From a virus, in the IMG/VR virus record IMGVR_UViG_3300037070_000401, positions 1 through 29,698 of that record: a DNA stretch of 29,698 nt; one strand, 5' to 3'. The notes below the pieces were generated by a model, which had not been told where the DNA came from, searched no databases, and saw only the letters and a program-made list of their open reading frames with translations. Shown here in pieces: positions 1 to 7,737 of the stretch. Every line of letters begins with the position of its first letter. The stretch's first letter is position 1. The translations under genes and the position numbers were made by a program.

Positions 1-893
1 AGGTTCTGTACTGCCTGAACAAGCACTCCACCAAAGAAATCATGATGCGTCTGGATAACAAGTTTGTCCCTGTAGACCCGAGAAACTGGAATACCGGGTG
101 GGACATGACTGTAACGGTGGGTCTTGGTACTGGAGACAAGGAGCAGGAGCTTATGCACCTCCAGGTCGTGGGCACGTACATGGAGAAAATGCTTGCCGCC
201 GGTAAAGCCCACATGATTACCGACAAGAATCTCTATTCCTACGGGAGAAAACTTGTCGAGAGTACCGGCTACAAGCATGTTGAGGAATTCATCACGAACC
301 CGGAAGGACAACAGCCACCGCCTCCTCCGCCCAGTCCTGAAGTCATCAAGGCGCAGTCCGAAAAAGAAATAACCCAGATGAAGCTGCAAGCCGATCAGCA
401 GAAGTCTATTGGTCAGGCTTCCGTTGAAAAGCTGATGAAGGACATTGAGGTTCAAGGACAGATTCAGATAGCAAGAATCAACGTAGAAGCGCAGATGGCC
501 ATAAAGACGATGGAACTCAACGCTGCCTCGCTAATGAAGGACAAGGAACTTAGGACAGAAGCTGAATTCGAGGTCTTCAGGGCGAACAACGAAGCCTCTA
601 TCAAGCAGGCTGAAATCGATGCAGAGCGTGAAAGAGAGTTGCTTAAGGCCCAGGTCTCCGAAAACGCTTCTATCCGCCAATCTGAGACGCAGAAAGAAGC
701 CGCCAAGGAAGCCTCAAAGCAAAAGCAGATCGAGAGCAAGCAGAACGAAAGCCGTAAAAATGGCGAATCCAGGGAGAAGTCTCCGCCCATAAATGTGACG
801 GTGCCGGTGACGATAGCCGGGGGAAAACGGGTTACTACGGTAAAGCGGGACAAGGACGGCAATATGACAGGGGCTGAGTCGGTAGATCAGTAA
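1..893 (+). CDS. Portal protein, C-terminal part (5' end outside window)
   Basis: The frame is open from base 3 to the stop at 891-893, so the gene begins before the window and the ATGs near 42 are internal. The first visible part, with [20 protein letters not shown], matches the conserved C-terminal segment of P22-type portal proteins, the dodecameric ring at the capsid vertex through which DNA is packaged and ejected. A run of six prolines (about residue 105 of the visible part) is followed by roughly 130 residues rich in Gln, Glu, Lys and Ala, predicted to be a long coiled coil, and a short beta-rich tail ending [11 protein letters not shown], which is common in such portals. It overlaps the next start by one base. 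Family assignment is confident; the phage subgroup cannot be decided from this fragment. Confidence 0.87.
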   Translation, partial: VLYCLNKHSTKEIMMRLDNKFVPVDPRNWNTGWDMTVTVGLGTGDKEQELMHLQVVGTYMEKMLAAGKAHMITDKNLYSYGRKLVESTGYKHVEEFITNPEGQQPPPPPPSPEVIKAQSEKEITQMKLQADQQKSIGQASVEKLMKDIEVQGQIQIARINVEAQMAIKTMELNAASLMKDKELRTEAEFEVFRANNEASIKQAEIDAERERELLKAQVSENASIRQSETQKEAAKEASKQKQIESKQNESRKNGESREKSPPINVTVPVTIAGGKRVTTVKRDKDGNMTGAESVDQ

Positions 894-1825
894 TGGCCCG
901 CGTATGGCACACAACCCCTGCTGATGGAACATTTTCAGGTGCAGGGGCTACCGCTTGGGATGCTGACCATAACCTAGACCTTGCAGGACTTACAGGCGCT
1001 CAAGGCGTAACGGGTTCACAGGGAATCCAGGGCGATCCTGGGCCTACTGGCTCTCAGGGAATCCAGGGAGACCCCGGACCCACTGGAGCTGGAATCCAAG
1101 GCCCGACCGGGGCAACTGGAGTCTCAGGAGCTACCGGATCTACCGGAGCCGGAGTAACTGGGTCTCCTGGTGTAACCGGCGCTCAAGGCGCTACCGGACC
1201 CACAGGGGTAACCGGGGCCGGAGTTCAAGGCCCTACTGGTGCAAGTGGCGCGGCTGGAGCTACAGGCCCTACTGGTGTCACAGGGGCTGGTGTTCAGGGT
1301 CCAACTGGTGCCACTGGGGTTTCCGGTGCTACAGGGCCTAGTGGGGCAGCAGGCCCTACTGGACCGACCGGCCCCATAGGCGGGACGACGACCAGGCTTG
1401 GCACGACTGGGGCCACTACTGTTGGCACGACATTAGTTACCAACACTACCCTGACGTTCCCCATTACTTCTGGGAACACGTATAACTTCGAGTTCAATGT
1501 ACTGTTCCAGAGCGGTGCTACTACAAACGGCGGGCGATTCAGCCTGATATTTCCGGCTGTAACTATAGTTGCGGCGCGCGTGGTTATTCCAACTGCTGCC
1601 GATGCAGCCGCCGGCTCATGGCATGGAACCATTATTTCCAGTGGAGACGCAGTTCTGGCGAGCGGCGTCGAAACGGCAAACACAACTTACGTGGCAAAGA
1701 TAGAGGGGACAATAATTCCTTCGGCTAATGGAAATATCTCTCTTGCCCATGCTGGAGAGATCGCAACTACGCTTGGGGTGAGGCTGATGCCGGGATCAAA
1801 CGCGAGGCTGGTATTGGTTGCATAA
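893..1825 (+). CDS. Collagen-like phage structural/appendage protein
   Basis: This 310-residue protein has a short N-terminal region (1-31) and a collagen-like Gly-X-Y stretch at about 32-163. The triplets are rich in GPT, GAT and GVT and are broken several times by a two-residue slip in the pattern TGAGVQG. A beta-rich C-terminal domain of about 147 residues follows and probably folds as a trimer, as in other bacterial and phage collagen-like proteins. Collagen stretches in phages form rod-like fibres or capsid appendages. Position directly after the portal supports a virion role. Thr in the Y position is the kind of residue that carries O-glycans in the Bacillus exosporium protein BclA; whether it is modified here is inference. 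The ATG overlaps the portal stop by one base, so translation is probably coupled. Confidence 0.85.
   Translation: MARVWHTTPADGTFSGAGATAWDADHNLDLAGLTGAQGVTGSQGIQGDPGPTGSQGIQGDPGPTGAGIQGPTGATGVSGATGSTGAGVTGSPGVTGAQGATGPTGVTGAGVQGPTGASGAAGATGPTGVTGAGVQGPTGATGVSGATGPSGAAGPTGPTGPIGGTTTRLGTTGATTVGTTLVTNTTLTFPITSGNTYNFEFNVLFQSGATTNGGRFSLIFPAVTIVAARVVIPTAADAAAGSWHGTIISSGDAVLASGVETANTTYVAKIEGTIIPSANGNISLAHAGEIATTLGVRLMPGSNARLVLVA
986..1381 (+). repeat. Collagen Gly-X-Y coding repeat
   Basis: About 44 Gly-X-Y triplets, with several GA-type interruptions that shift the register. At DNA level the units are degenerate (many synonymous differences), which suggests selection on the protein rather than very recent slippage expansion. 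Two copies of a [10 protein letters not shown] block lie in tandem near the start. Confidence 0.85.
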
Positions 1826-2624
1826 CTACAATGCGGTGCGCGTGCTGGAGCCGCAGGACATCACGCTCAAAAACCTGCCATACAAGTTTCCGACGAGATC
1901 AGCACTTACTTTGCAGGCGGAACTGGACCAGATAGAGAATGCAGTAAAGCAGGGCTTTCCAAGAATAGAGTTGAAGCCGGTCCGCGATGACGCGCTTTGC
2001 ATAGTGGGCTTCGGCCCTTCCCTGCAAGATACATGGCAGCATATTACGCATCCCTGTATCACTATGTCCGGTTCGCACGACTTCCTGTTGAGCAAGGGAG
2101 TTGTGCCTGATTATCACGCTCAATGCGATGGGCGGGACCACCAGGCCAGATTCATCGAGCATCCTAACCACGGAACGCAGTACCTCATGGCGTCCATATG
2201 TTGCCCCAAGATATGGGAGCAGCTAAAAGGCCATGATGTCAGGCTGTGGCATAACGCCCACGGCAAGCATGTGGTGGACTGGATAGGCGAACACGACTCT
2301 GGCGGCGTACTGGTCGTCGGCGGGTCCACGATAGGTCTTTGTTCAATTCATCTCGGCGGTATCCTTGGTTTCCGCAAGTTCAGGTGTTTCGGTATGGATG
2401 GAAACTACAAGGACTTCAAGAGACATGCCGGTGAACATTATGATCCGCAGACGCAGGGTGTTATCAGGCGCTGGGCGAACGGCAGGAAGTGGTTTACATC
2501 TCCGCAGATGTCAAATGCAGTTGACGAATTCATTCGGCTGGCTACAAACAGCGAGCTTGAATTCGACGTATACGGCACTTCGCTTCTAACCGACGCCTTA
2601 GAAGAGGCCGGCCTTGTCTACTGA
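1818..2624 (+). CDS. MptE/Maf-like DUF115 protein (copy 1), possible glycosyltransferase
   Basis: The protein has the pattern of the DUF115 (6-hydroxymethylpterin pyrophosphokinase MptE-like) superfamily: a Rossmann-like beginning with IVGFGPSL (about 62-69), then [15 protein letters not shown], a YLMASICCP strand, an LWHN motif, a VVGGSTIG loop, and [11 protein letters not shown] followed by a conserved His region. Bacterial Maf proteins of this superfamily transfer nonulosonic-acid sugars to flagellin; the archaeal relative MptE makes a pterin precursor. Which activity applies cannot be read from sequence, but position directly behind a collagen-like virion gene favours sugar transfer to protein. 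The start is TTG at 1818, overlapping the preceding gene by 8 bases; GTG at 1836 or 1842 is possible. It is a divergent paralogue of the product of 6192-7061. Confidence 0.75.
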   Translation: MHNYNAVRVLEPQDITLKNLPYKFPTRSALTLQAELDQIENAVKQGFPRIELKPVRDDALCIVGFGPSLQDTWQHITHPCITMSGSHDFLLSKGVVPDYHAQCDGRDHQARFIEHPNHGTQYLMASICCPKIWEQLKGHDVRLWHNAHGKHVVDWIGEHDSGGVLVVGGSTIGLCSIHLGGILGFRKFRCFGMDGNYKDFKRHAGEHYDPQTQGVIRRWANGRKWFTSPQMSNAVDEFIRLATNSELEFDVYGTSLLTDALEEAGLVY

Positions 2625-2976
2625 TTTCTTTGGGAGCGAGTTCTTCGGAGGCGGGTTTTTCACTGGCGGTGCTGCTCCTGAAGTTACCGCGCCTGTCATT
2701 CCTGGCGGCGTTAGAAGAGGGCGAAAACTCAGGATCTTTCCTGACAAGAAACGACTTTTTCTAACAGAGCAGGAAGCTATAACCGTACTTCTTGGGTATT
2801 ACCACGAACAGAAACTCAAAGCCTCTGAAGCGGAGTTTCTGGGATTAAAACCTAATCGTAAGAAGGTAATTGTCAGTCCTGAGGAGAGGACTGAAATCCG
2901 TGAGGCTCTCGATATGGTGGACGATAAATGGAAAGTCCGGAGACAAGAGGAAGAGTGGCTCGTAACACTTCACTAA
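2614..2976 (+). CDS. Conserved hypothetical small phage protein
   Basis: Unrecognised 120-residue protein. The N-terminus is rich in Phe and Gly (FFGSEFFGGGFFTGG, about 5-19), typical of short phage virion-associated proteins. The C-terminal two thirds are charged and probably helical, with a segment reminiscent of a helix-turn element but no clear DNA-binding motif. TTG at 2614 is the likely start, with AGAGG at 2603-2607 six bases upstream. It overlaps the DUF115 gene by 11 bases and the next gene by 49 bases, so it is embedded in the late operon. Function unknown. Confidence 0.6.
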   Translation: MSTDFFGSEFFGGGFFTGGAAPEVTAPVIPGGVRRGRKLRIFPDKKRLFLTEQEAITVLLGYYHEQKLKASEAEFLGLKPNRKKVIVSPEERTEIREALDMVDDKWKVRRQEEEWLVTLH

Positions 2977-3575
2977 GAATAATTCTCCAGCCATTTATTT
3001 TCCTGGGCTACGTACTGGCAACAGTGTGTTTGTTCGTATTGACGTTAATTGGCTACGCGCTGACGTGGTTATACGGGCGCGCAGGGTGGCCGTCAGGATT
3101 AAATGCCATCAACTGTTGGCCTTTTGTAATAGCAAAGTGGCTTGAACAGGGGCCGTCAAAAACTTACGTCATAGTAAGAATGAGTTGGGAGGGCGCTCCT
3201 GTGCCGCATGGGTTTTTTGCTAAATCCATAGAAGGGCTGGCAGTAGAGGAATTCATTCCTATAAACAAACCTCGTCCAGGATGGCGAAGACTATTTCATG
3301 CGTTCTGGCATAAGGGTCGCGTGCGAGATGGAATCGGTGAAGAGAGCAGGTCAACTAAACATAAGGAGTACATCATGTCTGAAAAACCAGGACTCAATGT
3401 TTCGGTGATATTCGAGGTTACAAACGTAGATGGATCTCCATACCACAAAACAGAACTCTCGTATGCAGGAGTGCCTTATTACGCCTTGGTGTACATGGAG
3501 AAGGTTCTCGTAGGCGCACTTGCTGAGATGAACAAATTGGGAGAATCTCTGGTGGACAAGGACAAAGACAAGTAA
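2928..3575 (+). CDS. Membrane-anchored hypothetical phage protein with internal start
   Basis: This 215-residue protein has one or two hydrophobic segments near the N-terminus (about residues 17-50, including LQPFIFLGYVLATVCLFVL), then a soluble region rich in Trp and basic residues, and a C-terminal part beginning at Met150. I do not recognise the family. ATG 2928 overlaps the previous gene by 49 bases; GTG 2955, closer to a GAGGAAGA sequence, is an alternative that would keep the membrane segment. An in-frame ATG at 3375 has a much better ribosome binding site than the first start, so two products are likely. The next gene begins directly after the stop. Confidence 0.55.
   Translation: MESPETRGRVARNTSLRIILQPFIFLGYVLATVCLFVLTLIGYALTWLYGRAGWPSGLNAINCWPFVIAKWLEQGPSKTYVIVRMSWEGAPVPHGFFAKSIEGLAVEEFIPINKPRPGWRRLFHAFWHKGRVRDGIGEESRSTKHKEYIMSEKPGLNVSVIFEVTNVDGSPYHKTELSYAGVPYYALVYMEKVLVGALAEMNKLGESLVDKDKDK
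3363..3368 (+). promoter_or_regulatory. Strong internal ribosome binding site
   Basis: AAGGAG followed by six bases and ATG at 3375, inside an open frame that started 447 bases earlier. This decides the nested start described above. Confidence 0.6.
3375..3575 (+). CDS. Nested in-frame product (66 residues), alternative start
   Basis: Starting at ATG 3375 in the same frame as the larger gene, this would give a soluble 66-residue protein beginning MSEKPGLNVSVIFEVTNVDG. AAGGAG at 3363-3368 lies six bases upstream, one of the best ribosome binding sites in the window, whereas the 2928 start has no clear one. Either the long frame makes two proteins, or the soluble domain is the main product and the membrane part is a separate unit joined to it. 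The segment is predicted beta strand then helix. Function unknown. Confidence 0.5.
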   Translation: MSEKPGLNVSVIFEVTNVDGSPYHKTELSYAGVPYYALVYMEKVLVGALAEMNKLGESLVDKDKDK

Positions 3576-4040
3576 ATGGCACTCACCAGTTCATATACTG
3601 TAGAACATGACCAGATAGACGGACGGTTCTGGGTCAATGAAAAGCACGTAGATGTAATCTCACGAGAGCATTTTCTTTCCTATCTAGCCACTGACGCTAT
3701 AGACAAGGATGCAACGCTTCTCATCCATGCGGCTCAGTTAGAGCCGGATCTTATCTTTGCTGAAGTCATGGAGTGCATAGAGTTCGACCGCATCACCTTT
3801 GTCTATAGCACAAAAAATCAGGTTGCCGCTGCGATAAGGCAGCTCTACAAGGATGGAAATCCTGAACTCGTGGTGAGAATAGCGCGCTGGATCAGGAGAC
3901 GAATCATCGCTGGAGACTTTACTGAAACCCAGGTCCGCAATGCTTTCGGTCTGACCGTTACGCAATGGGACGCTCTTAAAATAAAACTCCAGGCAATGGA
4001 CGAAGCTCTTAATACAGTTGAAACAGCGGTGGGTGAATGA
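3576..4040 (+). CDS. Conserved hypothetical phage protein
   Basis: A 154-residue soluble, mixed alpha/beta protein with no membrane segment, signal or motif that I can tie to a family. The ATG follows the preceding TAA without a gap, and the stop overlaps the next ATG in an ATGA arrangement, so it is part of a coupled string. The C-terminal half (about 90-150) looks helical, with an RWIRRRIIAGDF basic patch. The order of genes around it suggests an accessory virion or assembly protein, but nothing in the sequence proves this. Confidence 0.55.
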   Translation: MALTSSYTVEHDQIDGRFWVNEKHVDVISREHFLSYLATDAIDKDATLLIHAAQLEPDLIFAEVMECIEFDRITFVYSTKNQVAAAIRQLYKDGNPELVVRIARWIRRRIIAGDFTETQVRNAFGLTVTQWDALKIKLQAMDEALNTVETAVGE

Positions 4041-5362
4041 CTGATATTTATGTGCGTTCCACTGACGGCTCAGACGCATCAGACGGTTTAACGTGGGCAA
4101 ATGCGAAAGCTACCCTTGCTGGAGCAGCGGCAATAGAAGCCGCAGGAGACAGAATCTTTGTCTCCCAGGTTCACGCCGAAAGTACCGCTGCGGCTATCAC
4201 TGCGGCATGGGCCGGGACGCTGCTTGCACCCAATTACATACTTTGCGGTGATGATGCTGCGGAACCGCCAACAGCACTTGCGACAACTGCAACGGTTACA
4301 ACGACAGGCAACAGCAATATCACCATTGGAAGTGCTGGTTATTTTTATGTTTATGGTCAGACTTACATTGCCGGAAGCGGGGCGAGCGGAACTGCAACTA
4401 TAAACATCCATTCAGCCGCAACGAGAGCGGTATGTCAAAGCTGTAGTTTCCAGATTGCTTCAACCGGAACATCTTCGAGAATAAACACAGCCACGAACTC
4501 CAATGGGAATGCAGTTCTTCGTGACTGTACGTTCAAATTCGCAGCTACCGCACAAGGTATTTCTGCTACGGCTCCAACATATATTTTTGGAGGATCAATC
4601 CTCGCTGGTGGGACGACTCCTACCGCCCTTGTTCTTGGCAGCGGCAATTCCACTCCAAGACTGTTTGTTGATGGCATGGATTTATCCAATGCTGACGCCA
4701 CAATGAATCTATCCGGTGATAATGGTCTTAATCAGTTTGTTGTATTCATGAATTGCAAGCTTCCTGCCAGTTGGTCGGGCGTACTTAATTCATCTACCCC
4801 TGGTGTCGGGTCCAAGTATGCGATGTTCAACTGTGATGCAGGAGACACGAATTACAGGATATGGACGAAGACACAGTTTGGAGAAGTGACCAGCGAAACA
4901 ACGATTATAAAGACAGGAGGGGCTTCTGACGGAACCACTGGATTAAGCTGGAAAATGGTTGCCACTGCAAACCCTGAATTTCCAATTCAGACATTGCAGT
5001 CAGAGGAAATCGTGAAGTGGAACGAAACCACGGGTTCTGCAATCACTGTGACTGTAGACATAATTCACGATTCTGTTACAAATCTTCAGAATGACGATGT
5101 GTGGCTGGAAGTCAATTATCTCGGGACCAGTGGCTTTCCTCTTGGGAGTTTTATTAACGATGCCGCTGCAGATATTCTGACTGCGGCTGCGGATCAAACT
5201 GCTAGTTCAGCAACGTGGACTACTACAGGTCTGACCAATCCGAACAAGCAGAAGCTGGAAGTTACTTTTACTCCGCAGGAGAAGGGATATATTCACGCCA
5301 TCGTGCATCTCGGCTTGGCGTCAAAGACGATATACGTCAATCCTGTTCTGGACATAACTTAA
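4037..5362 (+). CDS. Right-handed beta-helix-like phage structural protein
   Basis: The 441-residue protein begins with DIYVRSTDGSDASDGLTW, a start shared by many secreted or virion beta-helix proteins of the pectin-lyase fold. Residues about 15-270 show the short irregular strands with recurrent Gly, Asn, Ser and Thr, and small-residue turns, expected of a parallel beta-helix. The last 150 residues look like a separate beta-sandwich. No catalytic residues can be assigned, so it may be a decoration or receptor-binding structure rather than an enzyme. It lies between virion genes and overlaps the previous stop by four bases (ATGA). The product is very rich in Ala, Thr and Ser, in keeping with an exposed protein. 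Confidence 0.6.
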   Translation: MTDIYVRSTDGSDASDGLTWANAKATLAGAAAIEAAGDRIFVSQVHAESTAAAITAAWAGTLLAPNYILCGDDAAEPPTALATTATVTTTGNSNITIGSAGYFYVYGQTYIAGSGASGTATINIHSAATRAVCQSCSFQIASTGTSSRINTATNSNGNAVLRDCTFKFAATAQGISATAPTYIFGGSILAGGTTPTALVLGSGNSTPRLFVDGMDLSNADATMNLSGDNGLNQFVVFMNCKLPASWSGVLNSSTPGVGSKYAMFNCDAGDTNYRIWTKTQFGEVTSETTIIKTGGASDGTTGLSWKMVATANPEFPIQTLQSEEIVKWNETTGSAITVTVDIIHDSVTNLQNDDVWLEVNYLGTSGFPLGSFINDAAADILTAAADQTASSATWTTTGLTNPNKQKLEVTFTPQEKGYIHAIVHLGLASKTIYVNPVLDIT

Positions 5363-6220
5363 ATGGCTTCGGAACGCCAGATACCGGGCGGGCCATACCT
5401 TAACGAAACCGGAACAAGACAAGCACAGATACCCGGTGCGCAGTATGTAAATGAGACCGTAGCAGCCGGTGGCGGGGTAACGTCATCGCCCGGTGTTGGG
5501 TCGATAGTCTTTACAGGGTTAGCGCCAAGTTCTTCGGTTTCAAGCTCCGGTGTAGTTGCGACTCCAGCACTTGGCACGATTGTATTCACAGGCCTTGCTC
5601 CTGCTCTTTCAGTAACAGCGCACCAGTTCTCGGCACCAAGTCTTGGAACGATAGTCTTTACCGGACTCGCTCCAACAGCTGCTACAACAGCGCACCAGTC
5701 TGTAGCTTCTGCGCTTGGAACGATAGTTTTCACAGGTCTTGCCCCGACTTCGCAGGTCTCTACGTCTGGAGAAGTATTTCCAAGCGCAGGTCTGATTACA
5801 TTTACCGGACTCGCCCCGACAGCAGTAAGTCCGCTGAGTGTAGCTCCAGGACAGGGTTCTATAGTCTTCACTGGTCTTGCCCCAACGGTAGCAGGCCCAG
5901 TGGTTGTGGCTCCGGACAAGGGCGCAATAGTATTTACCGGGCTGGCTCCTACCCTTTCAGAAGGGATAGCAGTCGGTGCGGGGCTTATTACATTTACAGG
6001 CTTTACCCCGGTAGTTGCCACCACCACTGGAATTTACTCATTCCCGAGTACAGGACAAATAGTATTTCAAGGACTGGTTTCTACCGTAACCGGAGGGTCT
6101 TCGCCATTCACGGTATGGACAGAGCAGTCCGATGGCACAAGCGCATGGACAGAACAATTTGACGGCACTTCACAATGGACAGAGCAGTTTGATGGAACTA
6201 CAACCTGGTCTGAGAATTAG
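5363..6220 (+). CDS. Tandem-repeat phage structural protein (VFTGLAP repeats)
   Basis: Three nested repeat types make up this 285-residue protein. Residues 5-33 hold two copies of an RQIPGGPYLNET-type unit, a motif seen in many phage virion proteins. Residues about 45-245 contain nine copies of a 20-26-residue unit with core GxIVFTGLAPT, the eighth and ninth degenerate. Residues 252-285 contain three copies plus a remnant of WTEQFDGTSx. The units are probably short beta strands joined by Ser/Thr/Ala/Pro-rich linkers, suited to a surface fibre or a capsid appendage. Start ATG directly after the preceding stop, with no evident ribosome binding site, implying coupled translation. Its end overlaps a DUF115 gene. 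Exact role unknown. Confidence 0.7.
   Translation: MASERQIPGGPYLNETGTRQAQIPGAQYVNETVAAGGGVTSSPGVGSIVFTGLAPSSSVSSSGVVATPALGTIVFTGLAPALSVTAHQFSAPSLGTIVFTGLAPTAATTAHQSVASALGTIVFTGLAPTSQVSTSGEVFPSAGLITFTGLAPTAVSPLSVAPGQGSIVFTGLAPTVAGPVVVAPDKGAIVFTGLAPTLSEGIAVGAGLITFTGFTPVVATTTGIYSFPSTGQIVFQGLVSTVTGGSSPFTVWTEQSDGTSAWTEQFDGTSQWTEQFDGTTTWSEN
5495..6097 (+). repeat. Nine-copy protein repeat, core GxIVFTGLAPT
   Basis: Unit length about 60-78 bases. The core (ATAGT(C/T)TT(T/C)AC...GG.CT.GC(C/T)CC) is conserved at protein level but differs at many synonymous sites, so the copies are not recent duplicates. Linkers vary in length and sequence and are rich in Ser, Thr, Ala and Pro. Copies 5 and 8 share AGLITFTG in place of IVFTG. 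Confidence 0.8.
6116..6217 (+). repeat. 30-base tandem repeat, WTEQFDGTSx
   Basis: Three full 30-base copies and a truncated fourth at the 3' end of the repeat-protein gene, each encoding WTEQ(S/F)DGT plus two residues, ending WSEN. The following DUF115 gene starts inside this block in another frame. Confidence 0.8.
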
Positions 6221-7061
6221 AAACGGGCGCGACGCTACAAAGCACGCAGGCATAAATGTCACAGAGCAGCAGATCCGCGAAAACATTCTTGAGAATCTCA
6301 AGCTAGGACTTAAAGAGGCTTCTCCGCATCTACAGCAGGATACCGAGATTATGCTTCTCGGAGGTGGTCCGAGTCTTGATGGATATCAAGAGGAAATCAG
6401 ACTCAAGCGAAACTCAGGAATGCTGCTTGTTACCGCGAACGGAGCTTACAACTGGTGTGTTACAAGAGGAATAAGACCGAGCGCGCAGATCGTTGTTGAT
6501 GGGAGAGAATTTAACAAGCGGTTCGTAGTGCCGAATATCGAGAAGTGCCATTACCTATTGGCTTCGCAGTGTCATCCTGAAACAGTAAAGGCCGCTCCCA
6601 AAGAGCAGATTTATCTCTGGCATGCAGGATCGAACGGCCCGGTAAAAGAGACGCTGGAGTACTACGACAAAGGTCGCGGGGAAGGCAGGGAGTGGTTTCC
6701 TGTAGCAGGTGGAGCCACGGTTATGTTGAGGGCTATCCCGCTACTGATAATGCTCGGATACCACATGTTCCATATCTACGGGTTCGATTCCTGCATTATC
6801 GGTGGGCAACATCATTCCTACGAACAACCCGAGAACGACAGCAAACGTATCCTGGATGTTGCTGTAGGCGGTAAGGTCTTTAAGTGCTTTCCGTGGATGT
6901 TAATACAGGCACAGCAGTTCATTGATATGCAGAAAATGATTGCAGAGCATTGCGAGCTTGCAGTCTACGGGGCAGGTTTAATCGCACACATTATCAAGAC
7001 AGGCGCGGATATCGCAGAGGAGTTAAATTATGGCAGCAACAGCATTCAGCATCTACAATAA
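6192..7061 (+). CDS. MptE/Maf-like DUF115 protein (copy 2), possible glycosyltransferase
   Basis: Second member of the DUF115 superfamily. Recognisable elements in order are MLLGGGPSLDG, IRPSAQIVVDGREFNKRFV, HYLLASQCHP, YLWHAG, VAGGATVMLRAIPLLIMLGY, FHIYGFDSC and a HHSYEQ histidine motif. These occur in the same order, with short identical patches, as in the protein at 1818-2624, so the two are paralogues. Bacterial relatives (Maf) glycosylate flagellin. The frame is open from ATG 6132, but that start lies inside the WTEQ repeat of the previous gene; I prefer ATG 6192, which shortens the overlap to 29 bases. The C-terminus overlaps the next gene by 32 bases. It sits immediately downstream of a repetitive Ser/Thr-rich virion gene, as copy 1 does. 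Confidence 0.75.
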   Translation: MELQPGLRIRNGRDATKHAGINVTEQQIRENILENLKLGLKEASPHLQQDTEIMLLGGGPSLDGYQEEIRLKRNSGMLLVTANGAYNWCVTRGIRPSAQIVVDGREFNKRFVVPNIEKCHYLLASQCHPETVKAAPKEQIYLWHAGSNGPVKETLEYYDKGRGEGREWFPVAGGATVMLRAIPLLIMLGYHMFHIYGFDSCIIGGQHHSYEQPENDSKRILDVAVGGKVFKCFPWMLIQAQQFIDMQKMIAEHCELAVYGAGLIAHIIKTGADIAEELNYGSNSIQHLQ

Positions 7062-7452
7062 CGCCAAGCGGTATTTGGTGGATGGCACGCTTGATCTGGA
7101 TACGGACACGATCATTGCGCACCTGTTCAAAAGCGATTCCAACGCTTCCACCTTCACCTTATCGCTTCTATCCGAAGTCACAGGATCGGTAGCAGGACAG
7201 GCGGGCTATCCAGGGTCTAAAACCCTGACGGTAGCCATAACCGATACTGGCCTTTCAACTGGCGTGGACTCTAACGACCTCGTTTTCACAGCGAGCGGAT
7301 CTGACCTGACCTCAGTTCAGTTCCTTGTAATAGCAGAGTCCGGAGGGAAGCTTCTCTGCTGGACAAGGCTTTCCACGGCACTTTTCAACGTGACCTCCGG
7401 TAATACGTTGACAGTAACTATTGCCGCAGGCGGCGTCTTCACAATGCAATGA
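7030..7452 (+). CDS. Conserved phage structural protein, hypothetical
   Basis: A 140-residue, beta-rich protein starting MAATAFSIYNNAKRYLVDGT, with strands separated by Gly/Ser/Thr turns and a C-terminal VTIAAGGVFTMQ. Proteins with this start and organisation occur among head and tail genes of other phages, so a decoration or minor tail role is likely, but I cannot name a family. AGGAG at about 7018-7022 precedes the ATG by seven bases, a clear ribosome binding site although the start lies inside the DUF115 gene. The stop overlaps the next ATG (ATGCAATGAG region). Confidence 0.6.
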   Translation: MAATAFSIYNNAKRYLVDGTLDLDTDTIIAHLFKSDSNASTFTLSLLSEVTGSVAGQAGYPGSKTLTVAITDTGLSTGVDSNDLVFTASGSDLTSVQFLVIAESGGKLLCWTRLSTALFNVTSGNTLTVTIAAGGVFTMQ

Positions 7453-7727
7453 GTCCAGACGAAGAAGTTATCAGGGGCCACAAGGCGTCACAGGTTCTTG
7501 AAAACGAGTTGGTGATAGAGGCTTTTGAGGAATGCAGAAAGCAGATCATGCTGGCGTGGTCACAAACGCCCGCGCGTGACGTAGAGGCGCGTGAGTTCAT
7601 TTTCAAGCTCCACCAGGCATCTCTTCGGTTTGAGGAGATTTTCAAAGGTTACGTTGATACAGGCAAGGTTGCTGCCGACAAGATCAAGCAGCGATCCCTG
7701 ATGGGTAAGTTGAAGTCAATTATGTAA
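7449..7727 (+). CDS. Conserved small head-region protein
   Basis: A 92-residue helical, charged protein with the pattern MSPDEEVIRGHKASQVLENELVIEAFEE..RKQIMLAW.QTPARDVEAREF. This pattern recurs just before the scaffold and capsid genes in many podovirus-like phages, though without an established function. Its constant position suggests a part in head assembly. It overlaps the previous gene by four bases, and the stop forms part of the ribosome binding site of the scaffold gene, so the two are likely co-translated. Confidence 0.65.
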   Translation: MSPDEEVIRGHKASQVLENELVIEAFEECRKQIMLAWSQTPARDVEAREFIFKLHQASLRFEEIFKGYVDTGKVAADKIKQRSLMGKLKSIM

Positions 7728-7737
7728 GGAGAATGAA

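Noticed and set aside
5359-6027. Reverse-strand open frame of 222 residues
   Set aside because: It is the mirror of the repeat protein (Val/Pro/Ala repeats); no ribosome binding site and no known family.
6132-6192. ATG 6132 as start of the second DUF115 gene
   Set aside because: The extra residues are the WTEQ repeats read out of frame (low-complexity Gln/Asn); the family-like region begins later.
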